A stretch of DNA of 64,000 nucleotides from Treponema parvum (GCF_017893965.1 NZ_CP054142.1:2046001-2110000), one strand, 5' to 3'; counted from the first letter of the stretch, positions 1-9,922 are shown. Numbers and translations are program-made. Notes: generated from the sequence alone by a model not told the origin.

Positions 1-225
1 TTTTAATGATGTCTGAAAAAGCTTGTCTACAGTAAAAATAAATTTGTAATTATTAAATCCGATAAAACTTGGGCGATTAGTTCCATTCCAATCAGTAAAT
101 GATGTGAATAAAGAAAAAAACATGGGGAACAAGACAAAAAAGCATAAACCTATTAACCAAGGGCAAATAAATAAATAAAACAAATATGAAGTGTCATTTA
201 GTCTACGCACTTTTGTCTTGTTCAT
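1..225 (-). CDS. Sugar ABC transporter permease (MalF type), 5' part only
   Basis: The first 75 codons of a gene that continues beyond the left edge; translated by hand from the ATG at 223-225. The product has a short basic N-terminus, a first membrane segment at about residues 14-38, then a Thr-Asp-Trp-Asn-Gly stretch followed by FIGFNNY. This FxGxxNY pattern after TM1 is typical of MalF-type permeases of carbohydrate uptake ABC transporters. The gene starts 28 bases after the binding protein at 254-1528, with a GGGA about 9 bases upstream, so the two are one operon. It would form the inner-membrane channel with a second permease outside the window. The family is clear; the substrate is unknown. 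Confidence 0.85.
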   Translation of the reverse strand, partial: MNKTKVRRLNDTSYLFYLFICPWLIGLCFFVLFPMFFSLFTSFTDWNGTNRPSFIGFNNYKFIFTVDKLFQTSLK

Positions 226-253
226 CGGATAATTCCCAAATTAATAAAACACT

Positions 254-1528
254 CTACTTTTGAGAGGCCATAAGTTGTTCCGCTTCTTGTTGTACCTGTT
301 CGGCCATTTGATCTACAGTAAGTTTGCCGGCAAGAACAAGCTCATACTTTACTTTAATGACATCATTTATCTGCGCATACATACCCATATTTGTAAAGGA
401 AGTACTCTGCTCCTGCATTTTAATAAATACGGTTTTATCATAAGTCGATGAACTTGTCCCAAAGTCATTCAAATATTCTTTACTTTTGGCAAAACTCTGC
501 AATTCCGGAAGTCCAAAGGACTGAGCTTTCTTTTGCGCTTCTTCCGTTGCAGACATATATTTTATAAAATCCCAACAAATATCCTTATGTCTTGCCTTTG
601 AACTTATACTCCAACCATTACCGCGGTAAGTAGTTAACATTTTTTTATTCAATTGCGAATTTCTGGGAAGCATAACTACGTTCCATTTAAGCGAATTATT
701 TGCAAGTTTTAAGAGCGTTGCAATATCCCAAGTTGCAGAAAGTTGCATTCCAAAACGCCCTGTTTCAAAGCCCCCCGTAGAAAGAGCACCGCCCGTCTCA
801 TTCGGTGCCAAACCTTCTTTTATTGTATCAGCAAATAATGAAATCGCAGATTTAAACTCTTTATTGTTTTTTGCATTTATCGTTTTTGAGCCGACCTCAT
901 ATACAGGAGTGCCATAAAGGTTTCGATAAAATTCCATCGGTCTAACGCCCCATCGAATTCCGTAAATCTTATTTACACCTTCACCGGAAGTTATTGCGCG
1001 TGCAGCTTTGATCATATCCTCAACTGTCCAATCATCCTTCGGATATGGGATGCCCGCTTTATCAAATAAATCTTTATTATATGCAATTGCAAAAACCTTT
1101 GAAATAAAAGGAACGGCTATCACTTCCCCCTTGGAATTTGCATACATACTGTTTATCGTATTTAAATTCCAGTATTTACCCATAGAGTCCTTTTTAATAT
1201 AAGGATTTAAGTCGGTAAAATTCGGATTATCCTTAAAATTAGTAATTATATCGCTTGCAACGCCAAAAACATCAGGCGTAGTATTAGATGAAAACCATGT
1301 CTGTAATTTAGTTAAATAACCGGCTCCATCCGTATATTCAAATTCAATGATAACATCAGGATGTTGTTTCATATACTCTTTTGCCAATTCCATTTTCATA
1401 TTGGCTTCCATACTGTCGCCCCAAAAACCAAATGTTATTGTCTTTTTACTTTCATCTTTTGCTCCACCGGCTGAAATTGCAACGCATAACAAACATGACG
1501 CAAAAAAAATACAAAAAAACTTCTTCAT
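254..1528 (-). CDS. Sugar ABC transporter substrate-binding protein (family 1)
   Basis: About 424 residues, the usual length for an extracellular solute-binding protein family 1 member. Captures a sugar or oligosaccharide in the periplasm for the permease encoded at 225-1. The start at 1526-1528 is chosen because AAGGGGGA lies 6-7 bases upstream; an in-frame ATG 24 bases earlier lacks this. The N-terminus MKKFFCIFFASCLLC... is a signal peptide, and mature protein probably begins GGAKDES. There is no lipobox cysteine at the cleavage point, which is unusual for this family. A family pattern (PFISKVFAIAYNKDLFDKAG) is visible near residue 140. The gene is AT-richer than those to its right. Substrate unknown. 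Confidence 0.9.
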   Translation of the reverse strand: MKKFFCIFFASCLLCVAISAGGAKDESKKTITFGFWGDSMEANMKMELAKEYMKQHPDVIIEFEYTDGAGYLTKLQTWFSSNTTPDVFGVASDIITNFKDNPNFTDLNPYIKKDSMGKYWNLNTINSMYANSKGEVIAVPFISKVFAIAYNKDLFDKAGIPYPKDDWTVEDMIKAARAITSGEGVNKIYGIRWGVRPMEFYRNLYGTPVYEVGSKTINAKNNKEFKSAISLFADTIKEGLAPNETGGALSTGGFETGRFGMQLSATWDIATLLKLANNSLKWNVVMLPRNSQLNKKMLTTYRGNGWSISSKARHKDICWDFIKYMSATEEAQKKAQSFGLPELQSFAKSKEYLNDFGTSSSTYDKTVFIKMQEQSTSFTNMGMYAQINDVIKVKYELVLAGKLTVDQMAEQVQQEAEQLMASQK

Positions 1529-2086
1529 TTTTAATTCCCCCTTCATGAACATTCTAATTTAAAATACAGTACAGAATAATGAATCTAAATGCTAAAACTC
1601 TTTTACTATAATTATAATCATATTAAACTATCGATTTGTCAAATAAAATATTCGGTATTTATTCGTTTTATTAAAAAATAAGTAAAACATTAATATAAAT
1701 GTAATATTTCACACGTATAACTAACAATAACACAAAAACAGTTATCCGGCGAATCGAAAAATTCATCTCTCGACTTCCATTGCGTTCGTTTCCGACCGCC
1801 ATACAACGCCTGTGTCAATTTTACTAATTTTTTCATTGGAAAAACCGTTTTTACGGTTTAAGATGATGCTAGATGACGCCTTACCGAACGCTTATATTAC
1901 AAGAAAAATTTTTCGGCAAACAGCTAAAAAGTAACGGATGTTTGCAATAATATAAAAAATGATAAGCAGACAAATTTTTGCTGAAACATAGCTTTATTAG
2001 CTGATATTTTCAAAAATTTGATATTTGAAAAACGTAAATTTGTTTGAAAGTATTTCCCCACCCCAGCATACTGCATTCACAGCCTC
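1529..2086. other. Intergenic region without a gene
   Basis: 558 bases between the GH3 gene and the downstream binding protein. It holds the promoter at 1611-1642. It also has two small hairpins: AAACCGT/ACGGTTT with a 4-base loop (1842-1859) and TTTTCAAA/TTTGAAAA with a 9-base loop (2007-2031). Neither has a convincing U-tract. I see no coding region with a ribosome binding site. Confidence 0.5.
1611..1642 (-). promoter_or_regulatory. Candidate sigma70-type promoter of the binding-protein operon
   Basis: On the minus strand a perfect TTGACA (1637-1642) is followed by TATAAT (1611-1616) at 20 bases, or by GATTAT (1614-1619) at the preferred 17 bases. It lies about 85 bases upstream of the start at 1528. 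Confidence 0.5.
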
Positions 2087-3820
2087 TCAAAAACGGGCGT
2101 CGAACAGGCCACAAAAAGGATCCACAGGACTCTTGCCCTTAAAATCGCTGCGTCCCATTATTTTTTCAACGATCGCTTCGATAACATAAGGAGTCGGCGT
2201 ATATCCGTTTATATAGGAGGGAACGCGCGGCACGTCAAAAAGCATATACGGATTATCAACTGATATAAAAAGCGTCGGAATATCGTTAAAATATCTGGGC
2301 GTATTGCATCCGCCGGGGGGAGCCCAACTTATGCGGGAAACGGTATCGCTGCCGCTCGTCTTAACGCTGCAATAATATATTATCAAGTCAAAACGTTCCA
2401 CAAAGCTTGAAACGCTGTTGCCGATCGGACGTAAATCAAGCTTTTCAGAATCGTATAAAGTGATTTCAAAGCCTTCTTTTTCCATAAGCGAAACAAAAAG
2501 TTTATGAGTGTTTTTTACAGGATCATGATAGCCGCCCTTATCGCCCAAAACATGCAGCAATACGCGCTTATATTTTTTTACATCAAGCGGCAAAAGGTGC
2601 CTAACGTCTTTTACAAGCGTTACAGCCTTATCGGCGCAATCCTTCGCGCTTTCAACGTTTTTTTTCTTGGCAGGACTGTCGGAAAAGAAAGAAGAAACAT
2701 CATCGATTTCAAGCGTCTTTTGTTCCGCAAGTTTTTTATGCAGCCTAAGATGCGCCTTTAGCGCCAGTATGGTTGAAACGGCTTCGTCCAATCTTTTCAT
2801 AGTGATGCGGCCGTTTTTTACGGCTTGAAGAGCTATATCAAAATCTTCTTTAATATCCAGTGAAAAAAGTATTATATCGCAGCCTGCCATTATTGAAACA
2901 GGCAAGGCATCGTGCCGGGACATAACCTGCATAAAGCCCGTCATGCTCGTTGCATCGGTAACTACAAGACCGTTAAAGCCCAGCCTTTCTTTTAAAAGAC
3001 CTGTGGTAAGCTCGTAGGAAAGCGAGCCCGGATAAATTTCATTATCTTTTAAAGACGGATTAAGCAAGCGAGAATATGATGGTTGTAAAATATGAGCGGC
3101 CATAACCGATTGCGCGCCGAAATCGATAAGTTCTTTATATATTCTGCCGTAAGAAGCGTCCCAATCGGCGGCAGACAGACCGTTTATAGACGTGAGCATG
3201 TGCTGATCCCTTTCATCCTGCCCGTCGCCCGGCCAATGTTTAATGCAGACCGCAAGTCCTTCTTCTATCTGTCCTTTAATAAAAGCCTTTGAAAATTCAA
3301 TTACAGTATCTCTGTCCGAGGCGAAAGCTCTTGTATTTGTTATGGGATTATGAAAATTTGCGTCAATGTCAACTACTGGACCGAAATTCCAGTTCGCTCC
3401 GCAGGCGGCGGCCTCTTGCGCACAAACTCTGCCAAGCTCGTAAGCGTAGTGAGAATCCGCCGTTGCGGCAGTTTGCATCTGAGTGCCGTAAAAAGTTCCT
3501 TCTGTACAAATTCCGTCGGCTCCGCGCTCAAGATTACAGGCAAACAATAGAGGAATTTCAGTCTCCGCTTGCAGTTTACAAAAATTATCTTTCACTTTTT
3601 GCGCAGGAAACGAATCCGACATGTAGCTTCCCGGCTGAAAATTAAGAGAACGCATTTCCGAGATCATCCGTTCGACAGGCTTGTCCTTAATCAATATGCA
3701 AAAAAGATGCGCAACTTTTTGCTCAAGCGTCATCCCTTTCAACGTGCGGTCTATCCACTCGCAGTCGGATTCTGAAAGAGAAAACGGTTTTTTCATATAT
3801 TTTGCATAATCGTTTGACAT
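2087..3820 (-). CDS. Glycoside hydrolase family 3 (NagZ-like beta-N-acetylhexosaminidase or beta-glucosidase)
   Basis: 577 residues. The GH3 barrel fills roughly residues 20-350. The motif KHWPGDG at 184-190 with DQH at 195-197 matches the KH(F/W)PGxG...DxH signature, whose Asp-His dyad serves as acid/base in the NagZ branch. VVTDA at 276-280 supplies the probable nucleophile Asp279. A second alpha/beta domain follows (about 385-577). No signal peptide is seen, so it probably works in the cytoplasm on an imported glycoside. It is the last gene of the transporter operon, 6 bases after the permease at 3827. NagZ-type specificity is favoured by the Asp-x-His dyad, but the substrate could be another beta-glycoside. 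Confidence 0.88.
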   Translation of the reverse strand: MSNDYAKYMKKPFSLSESDCEWIDRTLKGMTLEQKVAHLFCILIKDKPVERMISEMRSLNFQPGSYMSDSFPAQKVKDNFCKLQAETEIPLLFACNLERGADGICTEGTFYGTQMQTAATADSHYAYELGRVCAQEAAACGANWNFGPVVDIDANFHNPITNTRAFASDRDTVIEFSKAFIKGQIEEGLAVCIKHWPGDGQDERDQHMLTSINGLSAADWDASYGRIYKELIDFGAQSVMAAHILQPSYSRLLNPSLKDNEIYPGSLSYELTTGLLKERLGFNGLVVTDATSMTGFMQVMSRHDALPVSIMAGCDIILFSLDIKEDFDIALQAVKNGRITMKRLDEAVSTILALKAHLRLHKKLAEQKTLEIDDVSSFFSDSPAKKKNVESAKDCADKAVTLVKDVRHLLPLDVKKYKRVLLHVLGDKGGYHDPVKNTHKLFVSLMEKEGFEITLYDSEKLDLRPIGNSVSSFVERFDLIIYYCSVKTSGSDTVSRISWAPPGGCNTPRYFNDIPTLFISVDNPYMLFDVPRVPSYINGYTPTPYVIEAIVEKIMGRSDFKGKSPVDPFCGLFDARF

Positions 3821-3826
3821 AAAATT

Positions 3827-4687
3827 CTACCCCTTAACAGCTGAAGAAACCAAACTTTGTTCAAAAAACTTTTGAAATTTTAAAAACACAATCAATATCG
3901 GTATTATTGAAATTACGGAAGCGGCCATGATAGGCGCATATTCGGCGGCGTGTTCGCTTATCATATTGCGAAGTCCCAACTGTATCGTAAAAAGTTTTTC
4001 CGAATTCAGATATATGAGCGGCGCAATAAAATCATTCCACATCAAAACCGAAGTAAGAATCACTAAAGTCCCTATAACGGATTTCGAAAGCGGCATAATG
4101 ATCAAATAGTAAATGTTAAAATCGTTAAGCCCGTCTATACAGGCAGCCTCGTTCAATTCTTTAGGAATGCTGTCAAAAAACTGTTTCATTAAAAACACGC
4201 CCATAGGATTAAACGCATGTATCAGAATCAGCGCCGCGTGTGTATTGGAGAGTCCCAACATTCTGATTATCGAAAACTGAGGAATCATAATCACTTGATA
4301 CGGGATCATAAGCGTCGAAAGATATATGATAAAGATCTTATTTCTCTCAGGATACTCAAGTTTGCTGAAAGCGTAACCGGCAAGACTGCAAGTTAAAATT
4401 TGCAGCAGGGTGACTATCACCGCAATTTTTAAAGTGTTAAAAAAAAGCAGACCGTAATTTACTTTTTGCCATATGTAAACGTAATTTGAAAATTTGGGTG
4501 TGTCGGGAATCCAGTCGATGGGAAAAACAAAAACATCCAAGCTGTCTTTAAAAGAAGCGCTGATCATCCAAAGAAACGGAAAGATCATAGTAAGCGAGAT
4601 GATAAATATCACCGCATAGCGCATAAAGGTTCCTATGTTCAGCGACTTTTTAAAACTGTCCTTTCTATTCATATCCGATTTCCTCAA
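3827..4687 (-). CDS. Sugar ABC transporter permease (MalG type)
   Basis: 286 residues with about six membrane segments, starting after a basic N-terminus. The EAAxxDG loop motif that contacts the ATPase is visible as EAACIDGLNDFNIYYLIIMP near residue 180. Proline-rich FPFLWMISASFKDS after TM1 is typical of the MalG branch. It sits 4 bases after the MalF-type permease and 6 bases before the GH3 gene, so translation is probably coupled. No ATPase is encoded in this operon; a shared MsmX/UgpC-type ATPase elsewhere would be needed. Confidence 0.92.
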   Translation of the reverse strand: MRKSDMNRKDSFKKSLNIGTFMRYAVIFIISLTMIFPFLWMISASFKDSLDVFVFPIDWIPDTPKFSNYVYIWQKVNYGLLFFNTLKIAVIVTLLQILTCSLAGYAFSKLEYPERNKIFIIYLSTLMIPYQVIMIPQFSIIRMLGLSNTHAALILIHAFNPMGVFLMKQFFDSIPKELNEAACIDGLNDFNIYYLIIMPLSKSVIGTLVILTSVLMWNDFIAPLIYLNSEKLFTIQLGLRNMISEHAAEYAPIMAASVISIIPILIVFLKFQKFFEQSLVSSAVKG

Positions 4688-4691
4688 GACA

Positions 4692-5582
4692 TCAATCGTC
4701 TCTTTGTCCTCTGAACTGGATCAGAGTGACAATAAGTATACAAGCAAATAAGACCATCGCTTCGGCCGAAGCGACGCCGAATTCATAATTGACAAACGCG
4801 TCCTGATAAATTTGCAAGACCATAACCGTAGTCGCTCTGCCCGGACCTCCCTTTGTCATTATGTATATGGGCGTAAACACTTGGAACGAATTTATAATGC
4901 ACATGACCGAAATATAAAAGGTTATGGGTTTTAAGGAGGGAATGGTAATATGCCAGAATCGCCTGAACGAGTTGCAGCCGTCTATGGTGGCGGCCTCGTA
5001 CAATGCTTTGTCAATGTTCCGAAGCCCCGCCAGATAGATGATCATGTAGTATCCTATGCCCTTCCATATGATCATGAGCATTATGGCGGGAAGCGCCCAG
5101 TTTTTATCCGAAAGCCAGGCGGGAGGATCCGTAAGCCCCAAATGTGTCAAAAAATTATTTAATACCCCGCTCTTGGCGTAAACCAATTGCCATACAACCG
5201 AAATTGCTACTATGGATGAAATATGCGGAAAGAAAAACATGGCGCGGACAGCCGCAGCCCCTTTAAAATCATTTTCCAAAAGAAAGGCGATAATAAGCGC
5301 AAACGCGATTATAAAAGGAACCGTTCCGACCGTATAAACTACTGTATTCCTCAAAGCTATGAGAAAGTCGGAAGAAGTAAATATTGTTATAAAATTTTTT
5401 AAACCTACAAATTTTGCAGCGCTGCGCCCGTTCCACTTCATCAAACTTAATACAATCGAGCTCACGACAGGGATCAGCGTAAAAACTGCAAAACCTATTA
5501 TATTAGGCAGTAAAAATAAAAAAGCCATTTTTCTGTTACGGTTAACTACGATCTTGCTCGTTTTTGAAACGGCGGACGCCAT
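4692..5582 (-). CDS. Sugar ABC transporter permease (MalF type)
   Basis: 296 residues, about six membrane segments. After TM1 it has LMKWNG and FVGLKNF, the standard MalF-type pattern, and the EAAxxDG coupling motif (YEAATIDGCNSFRRFWHITIP) around residue 205. Forms the inner-membrane channel with the MalG-type protein at 3827. A GAGG sequence lies about 8 bases before the start. A 297-base gap holding several hairpins separates it from the binding protein upstream (5880), which suggests differential expression within one transcript. Confidence 0.92.
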   Translation of the reverse strand: MASAVSKTSKIVVNRNRKMAFLFLLPNIIGFAVFTLIPVVSSIVLSLMKWNGRSAAKFVGLKNFITIFTSSDFLIALRNTVVYTVGTVPFIIAFALIIAFLLENDFKGAAAVRAMFFFPHISSIVAISVVWQLVYAKSGVLNNFLTHLGLTDPPAWLSDKNWALPAIMLMIIWKGIGYYMIIYLAGLRNIDKALYEAATIDGCNSFRRFWHITIPSLKPITFYISVMCIINSFQVFTPIYIMTKGGPGRATTVMVLQIYQDAFVNYEFGVASAEAMVLFACILIVTLIQFRGQRDD

Positions 5583-5879
5583 ATTAAAACCTCGTTTTTA
5601 TAAACTGAAATAAAAAACCACGGCCTCACAAAATAAGGCAAATACAAGCAACACGGCACTTACAACCATACCGGTCGACAGTATCACATCGGACACGGCC
5701 GGCAGCAGTTTTCAGACATGCAGCGCCCAAAGCCAAAATCCGAAAGTCTCATACGGCGCAGAGGCTGCTGCCGGCCGTCTTCACCGGTGTACGTCATTCG
5801 CCTTTGAAATTTCACTTTCAAAAGCGAATACGGCTAAAGTGCCCTCTAAAAACCGCAGTTTTTAGAGGGTGCATAAAGT
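5583..5879 (-). other. Structured intergenic leader between binding protein and permeases
   Basis: Three inverted repeats lie in series. The arms at 5695-5708 and 5765-5778 are a perfect 14-base inverted repeat enclosing 56 bases. Next come a 14-base stem with one G-T pair (5796-5809 with 5816-5829) and a perfect 12-base stem with a 4-base loop (5842-5853 with 5858-5869). None is followed by a strong U-tract on the minus strand. The likely role is RNA stability or partial termination, giving more binding protein than permease. No ORF with a ribosome binding site is seen here. Confidence 0.6.
5842..5869 (-). repeat. Hairpin of the CCTCTAAAAAC family
   Basis: Perfect 12-base stem with loop CGCA immediately after the binding-protein stop codon. 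Two relatives occur at 18407-18432 and 30593-30618, each with arms of the type CC(T)nTAAAAAC and GTTTTTAnnGG. Confidence 0.7.
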
Positions 5880-7130
5880 TTATTTTTTCAAAATTTCCAC
5901 ACGCCGTTTATTAAGATTTTCGGCCATCTTTTCGGCGCTTTGATTGTTCGTAAGGAACGATTCGAGTTCCTGATTGAACGCCGCCGAAAGTTTTGCCAAA
6001 TTTACACTTGCGGCTCCAAGCCCGTAAGAAACATTGTTTGTAAGAGCCTTCATCGAACTTTCATCCAGCTTTGCGCTTTCTTTAAACGTGTTCATAATAT
6101 CGCCGCTCATATATCCGGGCACAAGCATTGACTTTGCAACCATCTTTGCTCCTTCGGCGCCGCAAATACCCGTTATGAGGCGCCAAGCGGCAGATTCTTT
6201 TTTAGTAGTAGAGCTCATAAGAACGGGCGTCGAAGTTGCAAATCCTTTTTTAGCCGTCCCCGCCCAATACGGAGATTTCACAATGCCGTACTTAAAGCCG
6301 AGATCTTTTCTTGCTTCAAGCATCTGCGTAAACCACGAACCGTCGTAAAACATTCCCCACTTGCCGTGGAAAAAGAAGGTCTGATCTTTAGACAAAGATA
6401 CGGATTCCGCAAATTTTTCCCAAGCGCCTTCGTCCATAGCTGCCTTAACTTTTTTTGCAGCCGGAACCAGCAGGTTAAAATCCGAAACGGAAATATCAAA
6501 CCCGTCTACAGCGCCGATCAACACGGGAACAATAAAACCGGGCTTGGGGTAGAATGCAGAGCCGTACTCGTCGCCGTGCGAAAGTTTTTTACCAGTCTCA
6601 AAGAATTTTTCCCATGTCATATCGTTTGTAGGATAAGGAAGTCCCGCTTTGTCAAACATAGCTTTATTGTAGTACAAAACCCAATCGTTCGTTCTGAACG
6701 GCAGAGCGTACAAACCGCCGTTTATTTCATAATGCTGCTTGAGAACGGTTCCGTAGGGTTTAACGTCATAATTGTATTTTTTTATTAGAGGATTCAAGTC
6801 CTTTGCAAAATCCATTTCAACTACGGTAGGATACGAAGTGTTAGACTTTGCAAAAAAAACGTCAATGCTGTCGCCTGAAGCGAGCATTGTGGTAAGTTTT
6901 GTTTCGTAATCGTTTGCAGGTGCGTTTACGACTTCAATTTTTATGTCGGGATTGGCTTTTTCAAATTCCGCAAACAAAGCCGGATATACCGAACCGGCAA
7001 CGTCATAGTCCCACAAAGCGATACGCACAGTCGTTACGCCTTGTGCAGCCCCTTCGTCTTTTGCTCCTCCGGCAAAAAGCAATGAAAACGCAAAAAAAAG
7101 TGCCAAAACACTCAACAGATTTTTTTTCAT
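5880..7130 (-). CDS. Sugar ABC transporter substrate-binding protein (family 1)
   Basis: 416 residues. Binds the carbohydrate imported by the permeases at 4692 and 3827. The signal peptide MKKNLLSVLALFFAFSLLFA is followed by GGAKDEG. The position where lipoproteins carry cysteine is occupied by alanine, so a soluble periplasmic protein is likely. Typical family features follow: IRIALWDYD after the N-terminus, a YNKAMFDKAGLPYP segment near residue 155, and a WFTQML region. AAGGAG precedes the start by 7 bases. It is separated from the lactonase gene by 234 bases and from the permeases by the hairpin cluster. Confidence 0.92.
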   Translation of the reverse strand: MKKNLLSVLALFFAFSLLFAGGAKDEGAAQGVTTVRIALWDYDVAGSVYPALFAEFEKANPDIKIEVVNAPANDYETKLTTMLASGDSIDVFFAKSNTSYPTVVEMDFAKDLNPLIKKYNYDVKPYGTVLKQHYEINGGLYALPFRTNDWVLYYNKAMFDKAGLPYPTNDMTWEKFFETGKKLSHGDEYGSAFYPKPGFIVPVLIGAVDGFDISVSDFNLLVPAAKKVKAAMDEGAWEKFAESVSLSKDQTFFFHGKWGMFYDGSWFTQMLEARKDLGFKYGIVKSPYWAGTAKKGFATSTPVLMSSTTKKESAAWRLITGICGAEGAKMVAKSMLVPGYMSGDIMNTFKESAKLDESSMKALTNNVSYGLGAASVNLAKLSAAFNQELESFLTNNQSAEKMAENLNKRRVEILKK

Positions 7131-7185
7131 TTAAAACTCCTTTTCGAATGTGCCGCCGCAGAAAGATTTGAGCTTTCGGGACGAC

Positions 7186-7210
7186 GCATTAGTGCGCTCT
7201 TTACGCACAG
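7186..7210. repeat. Dispersed GCATT-hairpin element, copy 1
   Basis: GCATTAGTGCG, a short loop, then CGCACAG. Related copies occur at 42983-43007 and, inverted, at 50661-50685. The flanking bases on the left (GAGCTTTC and GACGCATT) are also shared with the copy at 42983. Confidence 0.65.
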
Positions 7211-7364
7211 TTTAATAAACAGCTGTAAACTGAAATACATCAGACGCTATTGTAATTCCTATATGCCTATTATCGCATAAATCAACGATTTATAAAATAG
7301 GCCGCATAAATTTTCAGCGTACAAAGCACGGCCGGCACATCAGCCGCGCACGGCATAACCGAAA

Positions 7365-8429
7365 CTACAATATAGAACGGAACGGGGTATTCGGCTCGTG
7401 GTCAAAGCAATCGTGGAAACCGCGGTCATGATGATAATAGATTTTTTCCTTATCGGTGGGATATATATATTTTCCGCCGACCTCCCAAAAGAACGGGTGG
7501 AATTTATAACCCAAGCGGTCTTTTTTAAGATCCCAGAGAACCTTTATTTCATTCAGATCCGGCATAAAATTAGACCATATGTCATAGTGAACCGGTATGA
7601 CGACCTTGCAGTTAAGGGCTTCGGCCATGCGAAGCATATCGACGCTTGTCATTTTGTCCTGAATCCCGACAGGGTTTTCACCGTAACTTCCAAGGGCTAC
7701 GTCGATATCGTAATCTTTGCCGTGTTTTGCAAAATAGATTGAATAATGAGAATCGCCGCTGTGATAGATATTTCCGCCCGGCGTTTTAAACAAAAAGTTT
7801 ACGGCCTTCTCGTCCATATCGGTGGGACAAACGCCTCTTATGTCCTGATAGCCGTCGGTCGTAACCAAACACGTCCTGTCAAATGAATCAAGGGCAACTA
7901 TTTCGGTATCTTTTATCTTAACGACGTCTCCGGGTTTCACAGTAACGCACCTGTCCTGCGGCACGCCCCATTTTACCCAAAGTTCTACGGATTTTTTAGG
8001 ACCGATAAAAGGAATGGAAGGATCCAGATTTTTTACTACATGAGCCGCTACGTTAGGATCTATGTGATCTTGATGATAATGCGTCGAAAGAATTGCATCC
8101 ACGTTTTTGATCGCAAAGGGATCGATTACGAAAACCGAATTGCGCAAATTAGGCTGAAGCCGTCTGCAGCCGCACATATTCGCCATCTGATGACCGGCGA
8201 CCATGTCTTTTACTTTTTTAGTGCGCTTACCCTTGCCGCACCAAAGGTCGGTACAGATGTTCGCTCCGCCCGGCGTCTTTATCCAAAGCCCTACGTTGCC
8301 GAGCCACCACATTGCAACCGTCTTGGGCTGTACGATTTCCTCTTCTATTTCCTCGTTCAGCCATGTTCCCCATTCAGGAAAGGAATCCAATAACCACGAT
8401 TCTCTGGTTATCTCATCGATTTTTGACAT
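7365..8429 (-). CDS. ulaG: L-ascorbate-6-phosphate lactonase (UlaG family, metallo-beta-lactamase fold)
   Basis: 354 residues, full length for UlaG. Hydrolyses the lactone ring of L-ascorbate 6-phosphate, with a metal centre, in the cytoplasm. Recognised from the characteristic N-terminus [12 protein letters not shown]...FPEWG, the segments [16 protein letters not shown] and LQPNLRNS, the metal-binding HYHQDHID, and HSGDSHYS. All match the known E. coli enzyme closely. The start at 8427-8429 is fixed by AGGAGG 6 bases upstream; an ATG 24 bases earlier is discounted. It lies 32 bases after a FGGY kinase gene. No PTS ascorbate transporter (UlaABC) or UlaDEF gene is present here, so the physiological substrate could be a related sugar lactone phosphate. 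Confidence 0.92.
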   Translation of the reverse strand: MSKIDEITRESWLLDSFPEWGTWLNEEIEEEIVQPKTVAMWWLGNVGLWIKTPGGANICTDLWCGKGKRTKKVKDMVAGHQMANMCGCRRLQPNLRNSVFVIDPFAIKNVDAILSTHYHQDHIDPNVAAHVVKNLDPSIPFIGPKKSVELWVKWGVPQDRCVTVKPGDVVKIKDTEIVALDSFDRTCLVTTDGYQDIRGVCPTDMDEKAVNFLFKTPGGNIYHSGDSHYSIYFAKHGKDYDIDVALGSYGENPVGIQDKMTSVDMLRMAEALNCKVVIPVHYDIWSNFMPDLNEIKVLWDLKKDRLGYKFHPFFWEVGGKYIYPTDKEKIYYHHDRGFHDCFDHEPNTPFRSIL

Positions 8430-8461
8430 GTATTTCCTCCTAATAATATGCAATTTGCCGT

Positions 8462-9922
8462 TTATTTAAGTCTAAGCTCTGAAGCTATTTTTCCGTATAA
8501 TTCGCATTCTTCGATAGAACTTTGAAACGCCGAAGTTTCAAGTCTTTCGTTCAATACACCGAAGGCATCTTCGGCGGTTTTATACTTTCCCAAGGCCAGA
8601 CTTGCATTGATCCATGCGCCGAGAGTTGTGGATTCGCTTTCATTGGAATAAAGCAATTTTTTTTTCGACACCGCGGACAGCATACGGATAAAAAGAGCGT
8701 CTTTTGCAAGCCCGCCTGAAATTCTAACGGATTTAGTACAGCTTTCCATAGTCTTCTCCGTATATTCAAGGCACTCGCCTATCGCGGCGGCAATTCCTTC
8801 CATAACCGCACGCGCAATATCGTTTTTCGTATTTTTAAAGCTTAAACCGAACACGGCTCCGCGCTCCGACGCGTCCCAAACCGGAGTGCCCCGCCCTGCA
8901 AAGTGAACCGAAAAACGCATCCCGTTTGCGCCGGGAGGCGAAGCAAGGCAAGCCCGAGTAAAATTTTCGTATTTGTTTTTTTCAGCTTCGGAAGCAAAAA
9001 AAAGCTCGTTTACCCAGTCAAGGGTTTTTCCCGCGCTTAAAACGGAACCTTCCACATTCCATTTGCCGTTTAAGGCTGAAACATTGCAGCTTATTCCGTT
9101 TTCAAAAGAATACACGGGTCTGTCGACAAGCCCCAGCACATAGGCGCCGCTTCCGGTATTTATCATTATGTCGCCGGGTCGGGTACAGCCTTGTCCTAAG
9201 GCTGCGCACTGCTGGTCTCCCCCGGAAGAGATCACCGGCACGTCGGAATCAAGTTTGAACAATTCGCAAAGACGTTTTGAAGCGAATCCTGCAACTGAAC
9301 CTACAGGTATTACAGGACAAAGTTTTTCTTTTGCAATTCCGAAAATATCTATGAGGCTGTCGCTCCACTTAAGAGCGGCTACGTCAAACAAACTCGTGCG
9401 GCTTGCAATCGAAGTGTCCGTCGCGAAAGCGCCGCACAGCTGGTGTACGGTGTATTCGCAAAATCCGATCAGTTTATACGAGCGGTCGTATATTTCTCTT
9501 TTATTTTCTTTCAGCCACTGCATCTTGGGCGATGAAAATACAGTAGAAAGACTCATGCCGGTAATCGAATATATCTCTTTCTTTTTTTGTTTAAGAGCGT
9601 CGCATATAGGGAAAGACCTTGTGTCCTGCCACATGAGCGCATTGTCTAAAGCCTTGCCGCCTTCGTCCACAGGTATCACGGAAGAACGCTGAGCGGTCAC
9701 GGCAAAAGCTTCGACTTTAAGAGCGTTAGCTTCCGCACACAAAGCGGAATCTTTAAGAGCCGCCCACAGTGCGCCGGTAAAGACTTTCATGTCCATTTCG
9801 ACGGCGTCAGGTTCGGGGTATGAGAGCGAATACTTGCTTTGACTGCAGTGTACTATGAGTCCCTGAGAATCCAACAGCGACACGCGCAGGCTGGAAGTTC
9901 CTACATCAACAACAACTATCAT
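8462..9922 (-). CDS. FGGY-family carbohydrate kinase (xylulokinase-like)
   Basis: 486 residues. Phosphorylates a sugar or sugar acid with ATP in the cytoplasm. The N-terminal phosphate-binding loop ([15 protein letters not shown]), the LMWQDTRS segment near residue 95, [11 protein letters not shown] near 238 and the second-domain [13 protein letters not shown] near 400 are standard FGGY features. It is the first gene of the operon that includes ulaG, a binding protein, two permeases and GH3. I infer that it phosphorylates the imported compound before UlaG acts. A GGAAAG lies 8 bases before the ATG. The exact substrate cannot be read from the sequence. Confidence 0.9.
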   Translation of the reverse strand: MIVVVDVGTSSLRVSLLDSQGLIVHCSQSKYSLSYPEPDAVEMDMKVFTGALWAALKDSALCAEANALKVEAFAVTAQRSSVIPVDEGGKALDNALMWQDTRSFPICDALKQKKKEIYSITGMSLSTVFSSPKMQWLKENKREIYDRSYKLIGFCEYTVHQLCGAFATDTSIASRTSLFDVAALKWSDSLIDIFGIAKEKLCPVIPVGSVAGFASKRLCELFKLDSDVPVISSGGDQQCAALGQGCTRPGDIMINTGSGAYVLGLVDRPVYSFENGISCNVSALNGKWNVEGSVLSAGKTLDWVNELFFASEAEKNKYENFTRACLASPPGANGMRFSVHFAGRGTPVWDASERGAVFGLSFKNTKNDIARAVMEGIAAAIGECLEYTEKTMESCTKSVRISGGLAKDALFIRMLSAVSKKKLLYSNESESTTLGAWINASLALGKYKTAEDAFGVLNERLETSAFQSSIEECELYGKIASELRLK

